Shown: positions 45,401-56,849 of the stretch, in pieces
How the letters are laid out: each line of letters starts with the position of its first letter
Numbering within the stretch: position 1 is the stretch's first letter
NCBI GenBank assembly: GCA_029448655.1
Contig: JACCLO010000012.1
Span: forward strand, 496,001 to 560,000
DNA from: Wolfiporia cocos
Taxonomy: Eukaryota; Basidiomycota; Agaricomycetes; Polyporales; Phaeolaceae
Direction of reading: 5' to 3'
DNA length: 64,000 nt
Notes under the pieces: model-generated
What the model saw: the letters and a program-made list of their open reading frames with translations, nothing else
Database searches by the model: none
What the model was told of the DNA's origin: nothing
Program-made: the position numbers and the translations under genes

Positions 45401-47128
45401 AAGAAGAATGCCGCGTCGAAAGAATGTATGGTCACCATCAGTGACGAAGCCATGGCGCCCTGCATCGGGACCACTTGTTGAGTCAATTATCCAGTCGTCG
45501 ATTGCGTCCTTGAGGATATTGCGCATGAACGGAGTTTGCACGGTGAAGTATGCTGGATAAGACATGCTCGATGCGATGACAATGGGTGGATTGAATTTCC
45601 TGCAGAACTCCGCAAATGAACCAATTGTTGCAAGCCCACCACGTACTGTAGGACTGGGAGTGATGTGTAGACGTGCTCGGCTCTTGGCGACCTGATAGCG
45701 GGCAGCTTGTGGATTTGCCAATGGCGGTGCAATGTCGCCAAGTGGTATAGAGCTAGGTGTTGATTGGCCAGTGCGCAGCTCATGTGCTGTTGCGGTAGGA
45801 CGGTGTAGCACTTGCGCATCAAGAGCTGCCTCTTCCCTTATGCTGAGTCTACCGCCGGGTGGTCGCTCGTGGGTGTGCTCTCCAACATGGTCCCATATCT
45901 CAACAAGCTCCCCCTGGCGTTCAACAACAAACTGGAATGTGCGTGCTTCACATACCACAGCCTCCAGAGTTCCATCACATCGGCGAGCAGTACACAGAGA
46001 TGAGAGCTGTCTGGCGCGAGCATTTCGGTCTGTCCTAGGTCGTGTCAGATGCTTACATTTGCTACAGCGAATGACCCCAAGACAACTGCGCGTTTCAGCC
46101 TGATAGCCGTGGTATGTTTTGTACCCGTTCGATCGCCATACCCACTTTGTCTGCTTCCAGTCCGTATTTGGAACATCATTGGAAGGTCGCTCACGGCGTA
46201 CATAGCCGGAAGGCCAGTCCATCATCTCTGTGTGATATCATTATTGACAAATGAAATACGCAGTTACTTGATGCATACCTTCCGAGCGACCTTCCGAGCA
46301 ACCTCCCACATCCTGTTTTTCTGATTCCAGACTACCCTGCAGTCCCTCAACATGCTTCTGCACCTGAGGCATCTGAAAAGTCGTCCCGATCTGGACAGGG
46401 GATGTAGCAGGCGGATTAGGTCCAATGGAGTGGATGTCAGCGTGCGGAAACTGCGGCCAATGTGGTACATAAGGTGCTGGAGTGAGAGCGTATGGATTCC
46501 AATTATGGGGATACAGTGTGGGAGGATACGCTAGGTTTGCATGTGTGGATGCGAGTCCCTGATATGTCGCTGCAGTGGACATTTGTGGCGGTACAGCAAG
46601 AGCATTATTTTGATCGGCCGGTGGAAGTGGCTGGCCGTACGTCCAATATGGATGTGAGAGCAAGATCCCATAGGGATCGTGTGAGAATAGGTGTGGCACG
46701 GAGGTGACAATGCCGCTGCTCTGGTCCTGCAACAGATGTGGGCCTGGAAATTGGTTTGTAGGCATGCTTCCGGGAGCAGTGTTCTCGGCTGAGAATGCTG
46801 AGAGTGATTCAAGAGGCGGGTTAAACGAGTGACTCGAGTGTGTGAGATTCTCGCCATTGTAAGTAGACCCTGGGAGGCTGCCAGTCGATGGGGGAATCAC
46901 AGTGGGAGGCGAGCGGCCGTCAACTTCCGTATTGAAGCCATGTGGTGTATGTGTGTGCCTTTGGCCCGAGGGGAGGGCAGCAGAGCAGGCCTGAAGGTTA
47001 TCTGCAGGTGGAGGTACGCCGCCCTGCCTGCCAGCCGCCTCTTTTTGCTCAGCGGGGCCGTCTTGGTTGCGCTGAGGGGCCGCCGCTTTCAGCTTAAGCT
47101 TGCGGTAAAGTTCAATTAGCTTGGTCAT
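42497..47128 (-). CDS. GCM finger - transposase-like core - USP-like protease - PHD protein
   Basis: Seven exons (47128-46279, 46227-45239, 45181-44620, 44567-43960, 43895-43227, 43176-42686, 42629-42497) give 1433 aa; introns are 50-64 nt and all phases fit. Residues 1-280 are proline-rich and disordered. About 287-407 form a GCM-type zinc finger: D-W-P-S-G-Y-V-R, S-C-L-G-V-I-R-C-S-K-C, paired later cysteines and H-T-H-E-R-P. About 540-765 look like a transposase RNase H fold: V-T-D-G-D-H-T-F-F (D547), Y-T-W-I-D-G-L-D, and N-T-S-N-P-I-E (E762). About 895-1195 are USP-like: Cys box R-E-N-S-C-F-I-D (C904), His box K-K-R-H-Y-T-A-Q-F (H1173) and T-Y-D-D. A C4HC3 PHD finger spans 1309-1378. A 44-residue end with Y-P-A-L-I-V-G-R could be Tudor/PWWP-like. 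Domain identities are by motif; catalytic competence is untested. Confidence 0.8.
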
Positions 47129-48235
47129 CAAATAATGCCGTCAGTTTAGATAATTATAAAAGCATATTGAAGATGAAGGAACACGGCAGGGGGGGCAGCG
47201 AGCAGGGAGACTGTGCTGGTCGTTGAAAGCAGACGATCAAAACAGATCGAGATCGTCGTATATTGATCGACAATGATCGAGTTCAAGTACTAGCTACAGG
47301 ATCTGAGCGCTGAGCATGCGATACACATCAGAAGGCACATCATGAGACGGTTGTAGATGTAGACATACCTTGTAAAATAAGCAGAATGTGTATCCAAAAT
47401 CCAGATATGCAAAATGACGAATGGGCTCCTCGCCGAGCCTCTCTACTGTTCACGCCGTGTGTAACGCGTCTAGCAGTGACGGTATCGTCTAAATGCAGCG
47501 CATCCTTCCATGATGATGTGCGCTCGGTGTCGTGCGCACTGCGCTGCCCCGGTCGCAACGGAGGCTGCACACTCAGTGGTGGAGTCTTGGAGGGCGACGT
47601 CGGTTCTGGCAGGCCCCCCTAACCCGTGCGTCGGCGTTCAATGTCCGGTTCCTATTTGTTATCTAGCTCACAATACATGTTGCAGCTAGTGTTTATACGG
47701 CACATGCCCAGTTAGAACGGGGGCGGACAGCACCAACATTCGCACCCACGCTCGCACCCACGCTGCAATGTAGGAGACGCCCAAGCAACAATAGTCCCGC
47801 GAGGACATGAATCCATTAGTGGCCTGTCCTATGCATTTTCAAGCGTTAGAATCTTCTGTAGGTAACTCGCAATGTATATTAAGCTACAGCTCTCGTCAAT
47901 GAAAAAATGTATGCAACGCAATGGCGAGGCATACCCTACGCGCTGAAGTACAGATAGCATTCCAGCTCAAAGGTGCAGGGTCATCTGCACGGTGTCGACG
48001 ATGGTTCTCAAGTTGGCTGACTATATGGATGGGGCTCAGCGGGGTACAGCGAGCTGAGAGATAAGAGGGCTCAGCCCACAACGCGCAGGGGTAGGCTGGG
48101 AAAAAATACTTGTCCTTCTCATTATGGGCCTAGCAGTCTCACGGGAACAATCAGTGATAAGGTTCGAGGGCTATAACAGCATGCGGACGTCGAATCCGAG
48201 GCAGAGAATTAGGCATAGGAATATTTTTGAGTCCG
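47129..48235. other. Right-end spacer of the transposon
   Basis: This is the presumed promoter region of the GCM/USP/PHD gene. A cluster of gatcga repeats lies at 47230-47282 and a short duplication 'cgcacccacgctcgcacccacgctg' at ~47740-47765. No supported gene. Confidence 0.4.
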
Positions 48236-48460
48236 CTTGTAGCTTCACTTGTGCTCACTTGCTCCGCTCACTTGAGGAGAGCAAATTCACTTGCCGCGCT
48301 GGGAGCTCAGTGAGCGCAAGTGAAACGCAAGTGATCGCAAGTGATCGCAAGTGATCGCCAAGTGATCGGGGTGAGAATTTCACTTGCCCAGCGAAAAGTG
48401 AAATCAAGTTAACTTCAAGTGAATTTTGTATGGGCCAAGTGAATCCGCCAAGTGAATTTG
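48236..48460 (-). repeat. Right subterminal CACTTG/CAAGTG cluster
   Basis: Five forward CACTTG motifs, mostly at the inner edge, and eight inverted CAAGTG motifs lie within 225 bp, including a run of gcAAGTGATC repeats at 48320-48370. The outer copies (ccAAGTGAAT) are the inverse of the TTCACTTGG units at the left end. Confidence 0.85.
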
Positions 48461-48636
48461 TTAACCGTCCTGAATTTGCTGTCGCACCAAGTTGCTTTCA
48501 GTGTAGGTGGTTGTATCAGCTCCTTCCACACTGTACATGCTTGTAAAAGAGCGCTCCTAGACTCCACGGACATCATTGTACTACCAACCCTGGCAAGGGA
48601 CTGCCGGGCTGTCTATGAAATCAGGAGGGACTTCAG

Positions 48637-49335
48637 TCAATTATCTTAATCTGCCAACTGCCCTTCGCTTAAGAAATCGCAGTTGCGAGCTAGGTTTGCA
48701 CGCAGATTAATCTGCTAACTGCGGCAGATTAATCTACTGTGACAATAAAATGGTACATCCCGGATTCGAACCAAGGACCTTAGCGCAGATGAGAATAACA
48801 GCATCGCAGCGTAATTAGCCGACTGAGCCATTGTGGCAACAGGTACCACTGACCAATTAAAATATATATAACGCAAATTTTACACACAATTTTCGCAAAT
48901 CATCAAGGCAACCAACTGCTCCAACAAGCATACAGAAATCAATGATAGTGGTAGCTTGATTTACCATGCTTGACCTTGAGCAACTCACCATGGTAAAGCT
49001 GAATACACTGGAATCACAGGTCTTTAGAGGCAGATTCATTTGTATTTGTGTTATGGAAGATGTTAAACTGCGAAAATGAAGTTTACAAAATACTCTATAT
49101 ATTGCTTAAAATGGGGGCAACATCAGTTGCACCGTAGCTCAGTTGGCTAATTACGCTGCGATGCTGTTATTCTCATCTGTGCTAAGGTCCTTGGTTCGGA
49201 TCCGGGATGTGCCATTTTATTGTCACAGTAGATTAATCTACCGCAGTTAGCAGATTAATCTGCGTGCAAACCTAGCTCGCAACTGCGATTTCTTAAGCGA
49301 AGGGCAGTTGGCAGATTAAGACAATTGACTGAAAC
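48637..49335. mobile_element. Foldback element with tRNA-like promoters in both arms
   Basis: Arms of ~205 bp (48637-48842 and 49128-49335) are inverted and nearly identical: cttaatctgccaactgcccttcgcttaagaaatcgcagttgcgag and its complement at the outer ends. They enclose an AT-rich 285-bp centre. Each arm contains a tRNA-derived unit: left on the minus strand with B box GGTTCGAATCC (48762-48772) and A box TGGCTCAGTCGG (48819-48830); right on the plus strand with A box TAGCTCAGTTGG (49135-49146) and B box GGTTCGGATCC (49193-49203). Both units run outward and meet TTTT soon after the B box. Acceptor stems no longer pair, so these are not functional tRNAs. Confidence 0.8.
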
Positions 49336-49611
49336 TCTACAAATCAGATAGCATGATATGATCGATCGCGATTTGAGAGACGACCACTTCGCGAAGCTGA
49401 TGTGACTGTGATCTATCAGCGTTTGACAGTGTCTAGACAGAGGTCTTCAAGAAAGTGTATGCCACTGTATGGTGCGGTGGGTGCGACCTTTCGACTGGAT
49501 GGGCACGAGACCAGCGATATGGAGATATCTTCACATAAAGCGAGGGGAATACAGTCACAAGTCCCCCCTTGACCTATCTCAGCTTGGTCGCCTCTTACCG
49601 TTGTAATTGCT

Positions 49612-52058
49612 ATGGCGCCCCTTCAGCCGTACAGTGGCATACAGCGCAAACTCGTCTTAGCTTTTGATGTCGGAACAACCTTCAGTGGCATTTCATATGC
49701 TATACTCGATCCCGGCGAGATTCCAACAATTCACACAGTTACGCGGTACGTTCATCACTCCGCCTTCTCACAAGCGTAGTATTGTCTCGCATTCATCTCG
49801 CTTTTCCTAGCTATCCTGGCCAAGAGAATGCTGCTGGTGACTCGAAAATCCCGTCGATCCTCTACTACAACCATGATGGGACTGTACATTCCGTTGGTGC
49901 AGAAGCAGACAAGCCGGGAATGGTGCTGGTAGCTGAAGATGAGGATCTCGTCTTCGTTGAGTGGTAAGTACTGCTCTGACCAAGGGTACGAACCGGGAGC
50001 TAATAGCATGCTAACAGGTTCATGCTGTATCTGCGCCCCAGTGCACTGGGGTCGAATGATTTGAAGAAAGAAGACATACCGGAGTTGCCGCATGGTAAAA
50101 CGGCAGTTCAAGTACTCTCCGATTTTCTAGGGTACCTATACCGCTGCGCAAAGTGTTTCATTGTCGAGAGCCACGCTAATGGTAGTAGCCTGTGGACATC
50201 TGTCGAAGATCGGATTGACTTCGTTCTGAGTCATCCGAACGGCTGGGAGGGATCCCAGCAACAGCACATGAGGCGTGCTGCCATTGTGGCTGAACTTGTT
50301 CCAGATACACTGATGGGTAACTCTCGTATTCACTTTGTGACAGAGGGAGAGGCCAGTCTGTACTACTGTGTAAGCCAAGGGCCAGTCGAGAGCTCGATCA
50401 AGGTGATCCATTATGATCTCATCATAACGTCTCGTTCATCGACTTATGTTATCTTTCAGGATAGCGAAACGGCTACGATAGTCGACGCCGGAGGCGGAAC
50501 GGTAGACCTTAGTGTCTACCATTTCGCATCCGTTGTGCCTCTTTCGATCGAAGAAGTCACTGCTCCCGAATGTATGTACCTGCTTGTAACCTTGCATGTG
50601 TACGATGATCTGGTATGTTTAGGCTTGATGCAGGGATCTACGAGGGTCAACGTTCGAGCTCGTGCCTTTTTGAAAGGTAAATGTTATGACACCACTTTTC
50701 TACCCACTGATGATATATATATTCCTTTAATAGAGAAACTTCAGCAGTCACGTTTTGGCAACGATGAAGATATACAAACAATGATGGAGTTCTTTGACAA
50801 ATCAACGAAGACACTGTTCAAGAATCCAAATGAGCCATCTTATATCAAGTTTGGCACGATGAGTTCGAACGATCCAAGCGTCCAGATTCGACGAGGCCAG
50901 ATGACTCTGTCCGGGTATGTGATATGGCGTGACCTTCTTTGACGTTGCTCTGAGACACCATGAGATCAGCCACAAAGTTGCATCTTTCTTCGAACCGTCA
51001 ATCAAATCCATCGTTGATACTATACAGGTGCAACGCGAGAATATCTCCCCACCGCTGACGGTGAGTGTCATCAGCACATTAATTATGGAACTAAATGTTC
51101 AGTATAATCGCTTGCTCAGGCAATCTTCCTCGTTGGAGGCTTCGCAGCTAGTCCGTGGCTATTCTCGCAGCTACAGCAATCACTAGTGCAGCTCGGTCTG
51201 ACCGTGTCTCGCCCAGACCGCCATGTGTATGCATCCATGCCCTTTATTCACTGATATGCTGCTTATTCTCTTATATTGATCGTAGCAGCAAAGCTGTAGC
51301 GAAGGGCGCAGTGGCATTCTTCCTCACAAATTGGGTGTCAGTCCGTGTGGCGAGGTTAACGTACGGCGTTGAATGCAGCACACAATATGATGAGAACGAC
51401 CCCGAGCATTTTTTTCGTCGTCGAAATGTTATCAGCCGTCCTTCTGGTCGCAGGGTTATACCTAATGCGTTCTCTGTCTTACTATCTAAGGTGTGGTCTG
51501 AATTCGTCTGTTATTTTTTTTTTACATCTCTGTACAGGGTACCCGTGTCCGTGACAATGACGAAGTGTATCGGGAGTTCTACAAGGAGGCATCTGACGTG
51601 TCTATGCTAAATAGGCTCACGTCACAGATTATTTGTTATCGAGGCAGGAATAAGGAGCCACGGTGGACAGACACTGAGCCAAGTTCGCTGTCTAATGTCA
51701 GATGACGCAAAATACTGACTGTTGCTTTAGCGATGTTCTCCTCACTGTGCACCGTCGTCGTTGATACGTCCAAGGTGTGCAAGAACATACACTTTGGCCC
51801 AGTTGGCTGTTATTATAGCCATAAGTTCAAGGTCATACTGCTCTGTGGACTCATAGAGCTCAAAGCACAGATCGCTTGGATCGAAGACGTGAGTGGCTTC
51901 ATAACGCCTACATACATAGTATGCTTACATCGTAACAGGGTGAGGAAAAGCGGTGAGTAACAAAGAGTCACGTCCAATTCCATTCTAATAATTGGGATTC
52001 TAGTGGTCCGGCAACAATCGTCTATGATGATGATGCCGAGATGCTGATACAGGACTGA
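49612..52058 (+). CDS. HSPA12-like Hsp70 family ATPase
   Basis: Thirteen exons (49612-49745, 49811-49963, 50018-50402, 50460-50571, 50623-50676, 50734-50914, 50970-51060, 51120-51226, 51286-51490, 51538-51682, 51731-51888, 51939-51952, 52004-52058) give 597 aa; all junctions are GT-AG and in phase. The actin-like ATPase fold shows phosphate-1 D-V-G-T-T-F-S-G (19-26), P-S-I-L-Y-Y, phosphate-2 V-D-A-G-G-G-T-V-D (~232-240) and the adenosine motif F-L-V-G-G-F-A-A-S (~373). As in HSPA12, the classical substrate-binding domain is absent. The family is expanded in mushrooms; its client is not known to me. A close paralogue lies inverted at 60941-63419. Confidence 0.9.
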
Positions 52059-54126
52059 CTTGATGTATACCTGACCTATTGAGCCACGGATCTCCCTACC
52101 TTCGTTGAAAGAAACCGGGTGCACAAGCTCACTTCTTGCTCTGTAGTCCTGAGTGTTGATGTTTTGTAGCCTTTCGGAATGAAGTTCCTTGGCAGGCTAC
52201 CTATTGAGTAAAACAGCTCAAGGTGTCGATTTCTAGGCGATCTCAACCAAGAAAATCTGAAAATCTGTGGACCCAGACAGTTTGTGCTGGTCCCCAAAAG
52301 TGTTACTCTACGCTAAAGTTATCGATTGTGTCGTGATACTGAAACTGAGCGGCATTTTGGAGAATTTCGATTTTGCTAACGATTAGACAACTGAGCAACT
52401 AGATGGTTATTGAGCGCTCTGGCTTCTGACTCAGAGTATCAGTGGATTTCTAAGTGCTTTCTCTGACGGTCATCATACCGGCCGATCGGGCGAGCAGTCT
52501 CGTGAGCGGACAGGGGGGCGCGCTGGAAACTGACTCAAACATGACTTCTATGGAGTAACAACATATCACAGAGATTCGTATTTCTCTGCAGCACAGTGTC
52601 TAAGCTCTCTTGCTTCGACGGTGCGTTCAGGTTCAAGGGTAGCAACGGTGCAGGTGGTGTTGACGGATCATTGGTGGGGATTGACACGCGGTCAAAACGT
52701 CTGAGCAGGAGTCCACCGGTTCTCCGCAGACGAGCCTTCGTTCCATAGAATCAAATTTCACCCATTTGCATATTGCGGTCAGCCGCTAGTCTCGTAAAGA
52801 ACCCCATTTTGCCCACACCACAGAAACGGGTCTCGCGCAGTCGAATTGGGAATCCCTACCCTTCTTGATGCCCGTCCACCACCCTCATATCAGCTTCGAA
52901 AGCTGTAGAACTCCCGATTTTCAGAGGGCTTTGCATTCCCATCCTATCTTTATGCGAGCGGCATAATACTTCTCTATCACAGTAAATGACATGAGGAATA
53001 ACATATTGTATCCACAAACGCAATTCATAAACATCCATGAGATGCTGCAATCTAAAACTAACAGTGACGCCTGTGGTGCCTCGTCTCAACGCGGTTCTAG
53101 CACCATTGCAATGAAGTATCACATTATTTTCCCTGTGACGTACAGATGAATACTGGCCACGGTCAGGATAACGCGAGGCGCATGGACAACATTATCACGC
53201 GCTGGTGTGGACCCAATACAAACTTCCAGCCGTAATGCAATAACCATTGCGCCAAAAGGGCAGAATGCCAACTCTGTTGGCATCTGTGGGTCTCAGTACT
53301 TAAGCTATTACGGCACATGGACATGACGTGCTCCTGGACGATTCGAAGGACTCGCATACGAAATTGAGAGTATGTCCATGTCGTGCAGCCGGTCACAGGA
53401 GAGGTTGGATAGTTATGTACTGATTCTGATGGAGACAGTGAAGTGTTTATCAACGTAGTAGAACAGTCCCAATTCCATTTAGCGATGACCAACGGAGCGC
53501 CATATGCAACTCGAGGCATGGATCCCCATCTTCTATTGCTCATGTTGAGGTGATTGGGGCTATCGTATCGATCAGTTCACATGTGCGTCAGTCATGAGAC
53601 GACATGAAACATGCGACTTACAGCAGTCTTTGCTCATCATTCTGATTTCTGATAGTTAAATGGGCGTATGTGGGCGTATGTGGACGTTCCAGATTTGGCA
53701 TACGCACGGTCTTAGTACTGATGCCAGCAGTATCTGACGGAGCCATCGATTCATCAATTATCACCTCATGCATACTACTATCAGAGTACTTTCGCGAACA
53801 TAGTCATAGTTCGACAATGTCTCGGCGTGGCGGCTGCTGTGAGTCTGTGATGATGGTTCCCGTAATCAATGGAGTGTTCCGGTTGATGCCACGAGCGCCT
53901 TCTAGCTTTGCGAACACACTCTATTATACAATGCCAAGATGTATATATGCTCAGTAGGTAGAGGAGAGTGGGTTAAATCTTGCAAAGGCAGAGCGCTAGC
54001 AGTACACAATTTTGAACTTGTCTGTCCTGTGATTTTGACAGCTAGCCAATGGCCTTGTCGCCAGTCGGTTGAGACGGTCGTTAGAACAGCGTTGGAGCGC
54101 TGTGACGCACACCCCAGATCCGGTAG
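52059..54126. other. Intergenic, no supported gene
   Basis: A 126-codon frame on the minus strand at 53163-53543 and an 88-codon one at 52856-53122 are unrecognised and lack supporting splice signals. I see no RNA gene or repeat array. Confidence 0.35.
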
Positions 54127-54499
54127 TTGTAACGACTTGAGGTTAATCTCCCAACCCGTTTGCGTAGATTTGAAACCCCGCACATCACGTAAAGGCGGGC
54201 CTGACGCCCAGTGAAAGTACCTGGTATCAGATTCTATCAGTAGCTACCTGGTATGATCTGATACTAAAGTTGGACTCTTCATAGAATTCGCTATTTTTCT
54301 AGGCGCCCGGTAGTATACTAGAAGCCACTGTAACGTACCGCAAGCTAGTAGGATAGCATTCCAATATACTACTAATTACCAGAAAATACCCGACGGCCCT
54401 GTCTGACAATGTAGCGACTATCCCAAGATACTCGAACATACCAACACGCAGAGGCTCACTCAATCAGAGCATACTCGTCCATATCAGACCTCATTTTTT

Positions 54500-55010
54500 T
54501 ATTGCTTTAATCTATCGACAGCTACCAGAAAATACCAAAATCCACCGAATCTCAACCTATCCTCAGAGCACTTGAGCCACGCGGGAGGACCGGGACCCAC
54601 CTCAAGTGGTTCTCGGGCGAGGCTGGGTCGGGTGAGGACGACGGCGTGCAAGAGCACGCGCAAGGCGCTGTGCCGGATAGGGGTGGGGCGCAGGGATACA
54701 GGAGCCGAGGTGGGGGCGCGCTGTGAGCCGGGCTGCGGATTGGGCAGCGAAATCGCATGGTGGCCCAGGCGAGGCAGTGGCACGACCGGGCCGGGTTGGG
54801 CGGCGAAACGCGCAGGTGGTTACGGCGACGCGAGCTGGGCGGTTAGACGAAATCGCAGGCGGAGCGCGTGGGCAGGATGCAGAACAGGGCGTCGGGTAGT
54901 GGGGCGCGCGGACACTGGTTGCGGGAGGGCGTGCAGGGCAGCTAACTCAAGGGGGCGTGTTGGCTGAATAGCTGGAGGCGCGTGGTGAAGCGAGCTGTGC
55001 CGCCTGCGTT
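54500..55010. other. GC-rich, glycine/arginine-like stretch
   Basis: A ~500-bp block much richer in GC than its surroundings, open in several frames (for example plus 54572-54967, 131 codons; minus 54499-54783). The frames are Arg/Gly/Ser-rich without domains and have no introns; coding status is doubtful. Confidence 0.3.
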
Positions 55011-55718
55011 ACGAGTGCATACCCGCCGATGCTGCACAAGCAGGCTGAACACCGTGCACATCCCCACAAGCCATGGCGAGTTATACATTGCGGGGTCACG
55101 TCACACCATGCACGACATCAGCGCATGCAATGGGACAAGTATATGAGAGCAGTGACAGAACACGTACTAGAAGAATTCGAAATTTGTAGTAATCTTCGTA
55201 ATCTAACTCAGAGGGTGGTCGAGAACTCAGCAGAAGGCAGAAACACATGCTGCATGTGCATATACTCACTCATTTTCTATTTGAAGCCTTACAAGGAGCA
55301 GATATCCCCCTCTATGAGTGCTCTACTAGCCATAAGAGTTTGAGATTTGAGGATGGTAGAAGTATGAGGGAGAGATGAGAGGAAAAGACAAAGTGGCGAC
55401 ACAAGAACACTATGACGCAATCATGCGACTTGCTCACGTGGGTGCTTGAGAGAGAGAGAGAGACAACCATTTATACCCCGCAGTCAGTATCCTATGTACA
55501 TGTGCGGCAGCTAACGAGAGCCACAGTGGAAGTAAAGAGTATCGTAAATACGAGTAGGGTGGTGTTAGCGGTGGGATGTTTGTTAGTCGTGGTGAGAGGG
55601 GAAGGGGTCGTAGGTACTCCGAAGGAGTGGAACTGACGTCATACGGGCCCCGAGTTAGGCCGACGCTGTTCAATAAATATTTGGGAAAATGGGTGGAGAA
55701 TGAGTAGAAAAAGTATAA

Positions 55719-56849
55719 CTACGATGCAGAAGAACTCGCTGCAGAAATGGGTGTGGAGTTGACGATCTCCCAAGAGATCTGAGGGTTGAATATGTCGCGT
55801 TTGCGGGCGATGCGTTGAACGCCAGCAAGAGATTCTTCGATTTGTTCGAGGATGACGTGCGTGTCGTCGTCGGGGAAGGATACGTAAATGGAGGATCGAA
55901 GCTTCGTGGAGTTGTTGTTGATCCAGTTGAAGTTGGAAAATTGAATCGGTTCGGCATGTTGGACGTTGGCACGGTGAAGACGGTACCAGAACATGGTGTT
56001 CCGGATTACCTCGTACCATTCCATGCTGAGAAGGTGAGAGTCGTAAGGCTCGGAGTTCTGGGATGGACGTCTAAGGACGTTGTTGATTTGGAGTGTGAGA
56101 GAATGGGAGGGGACGAAGATATGAGGAGGTGCGTATAGTACGTTGCCCCACGGTTCGGGGCCGGCGGGGTGAGAATAGATTGGTCCTTCCATAGGACCAG
56201 CAGGGCGGTCGTAGATAGGTCCCTCCATAGGACCGGCAGGTTGGTCATATAGGGGTTTCTCAAGGGGGCCAATAGGATGGTCGTATAGGGGTGGTTCGAG
56301 CAGGAAGTTGACAGTGTCGACTGAGGCGACGGAGGTATGACTGGGAGTGGGTGATGGGGTACGAGGAGGTGTGGGTCGTGGGGATGGGGTGCGAGGTGGC
56401 GTCTCGGGACGATTCGGAACCCAGTGTAGACGCGGTTCGAGCTTCTTCGGGGTGGGCCGGAGAGAGCGGTTGGAAACGTGTTTGTGGTGAGGCGTGGATG
56501 GAGTGGTGCGTGGCTTAGGGGTGGAGGGTGTGGGGGGGGTTGGTAAAGGGTTGTGGAACGTAGGCGCTAGGAGTGAGGTGAGGTGTAGCGCAAGGTTGTT
56601 GACATCCTGCTGCAAAGTGAGCAGGGAGGGGAGTTCGGTGTGGGCCAATTCGTTGGCACCATGGGTGATAGCGGTGAGAAGGTAGGATACGTGTGTCTTC
56701 CAGAGAGGAAGAGCGTATGTTGATGGGGTGGTTTCATGCGCCCGGTGAATGCTTTGGGCGGCGTTGAAAAGAAGATCAAAGGCAAAGGTAGCGGGGGTGA
56801 TGTCGGTAGGGACCCTCTGTGTACTCGGGACGGTGCGTTGGGTGTTCAT
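55719..56849 (-). CDS. Proline-rich repeat protein, unknown family
   Basis: A single exon encodes 376 aa. Residues 20-95 are helix-rich (T-F-A-F-D-L-L-F-N-A-A-Q; W-K-T-H-V-S-Y-L-L-T-A-I-T-H-G). About 100-172 are very rich in Pro, Thr and Ser (P-P-R-T-P-S-P). About 187-231 carry four 12-residue repeats of the form P-[LI]-Y-D-x-P-A-G-P-M-E-G. The C-terminal ~140 residues look folded (E-W-Y-E-V-I-R-N; I-L-E-Q-I-E-E-S-L). No signal peptide or membrane segment. Decayed relatives occur at 14.5-19.8 kb, so it belongs to a multicopy, perhaps mobile family; the inverted repeats around it support that. Function is unknown. Confidence 0.7.
   Translation of the reverse strand: MNTQRTVPSTQRVPTDITPATFAFDLLFNAAQSIHRAHETTPSTYALPLWKTHVSYLLTAITHGANELAHTELPSLLTLQQDVNNLALHLTSLLAPTFHNPLPTPPTPSTPKPRTTPSTPHHKHVSNRSLRPTPKKLEPRLHWVPNRPETPPRTPSPRPTPPRTPSPTPSHTSVASVDTVNFLLEPPLYDHPIGPLEKPLYDQPAGPMEGPIYDRPAGPMEGPIYSHPAGPEPWGNVLYAPPHIFVPSHSLTLQINNVLRRPSQNSEPYDSHLLSMEWYEVIRNTMFWYRLHRANVQHAEPIQFSNFNWINNNSTKLRSSIYVSFPDDDTHVILEQIEESLAGVQRIARKRDIFNPQISWEIVNSTPISAASSSAS

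Larger units (their letters stand above)
31040..48480. mobile_element. Putative 17-kb Plavaka-type DNA transposon with four genes
   Basis: The span is set by clusters of CACTTG motifs at 31064-31180 and 32215-32460 (left) and 48236-48460 (right, mostly as CAAGTG), an arrangement like the subterminal repeats of CACTA/EnSpm elements, to which Plavaka is related. The outer edges are loosely alike when inverted: left gaggttagataaaatcac.. against right ggacggttaacaaattcac... Between them lie an AT-hook gene (-), a DUF6698-like gene (-), a Plavaka transposase (+) and a GCM/USP/PHD gene (-), all open across their whole length. The exact ends and target duplication could not be fixed. Alternatively, two elements could be nested here. 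Confidence 0.6.

Noticed and set aside
42497..47128. Assignment of the large protein to KDZ (Kyakuja/Dileera/Zisupton) transposases
   Set aside because: The KDZ core signature is not seen; the GCM finger and the D/E spacing fit another RNase H-type lineage better.
48751..48840. Possible tRNA gene on the minus strand (and its mirror at 49128-49215)
   Set aside because: A and B boxes are good, but the acceptor stem does not pair and the anticodon arm is not convincing; treated as tRNA-derived.
52856..53543. Minus-strand frames as a two-exon gene
   Set aside because: No phase-consistent intron could be found between them and no domain is visible.
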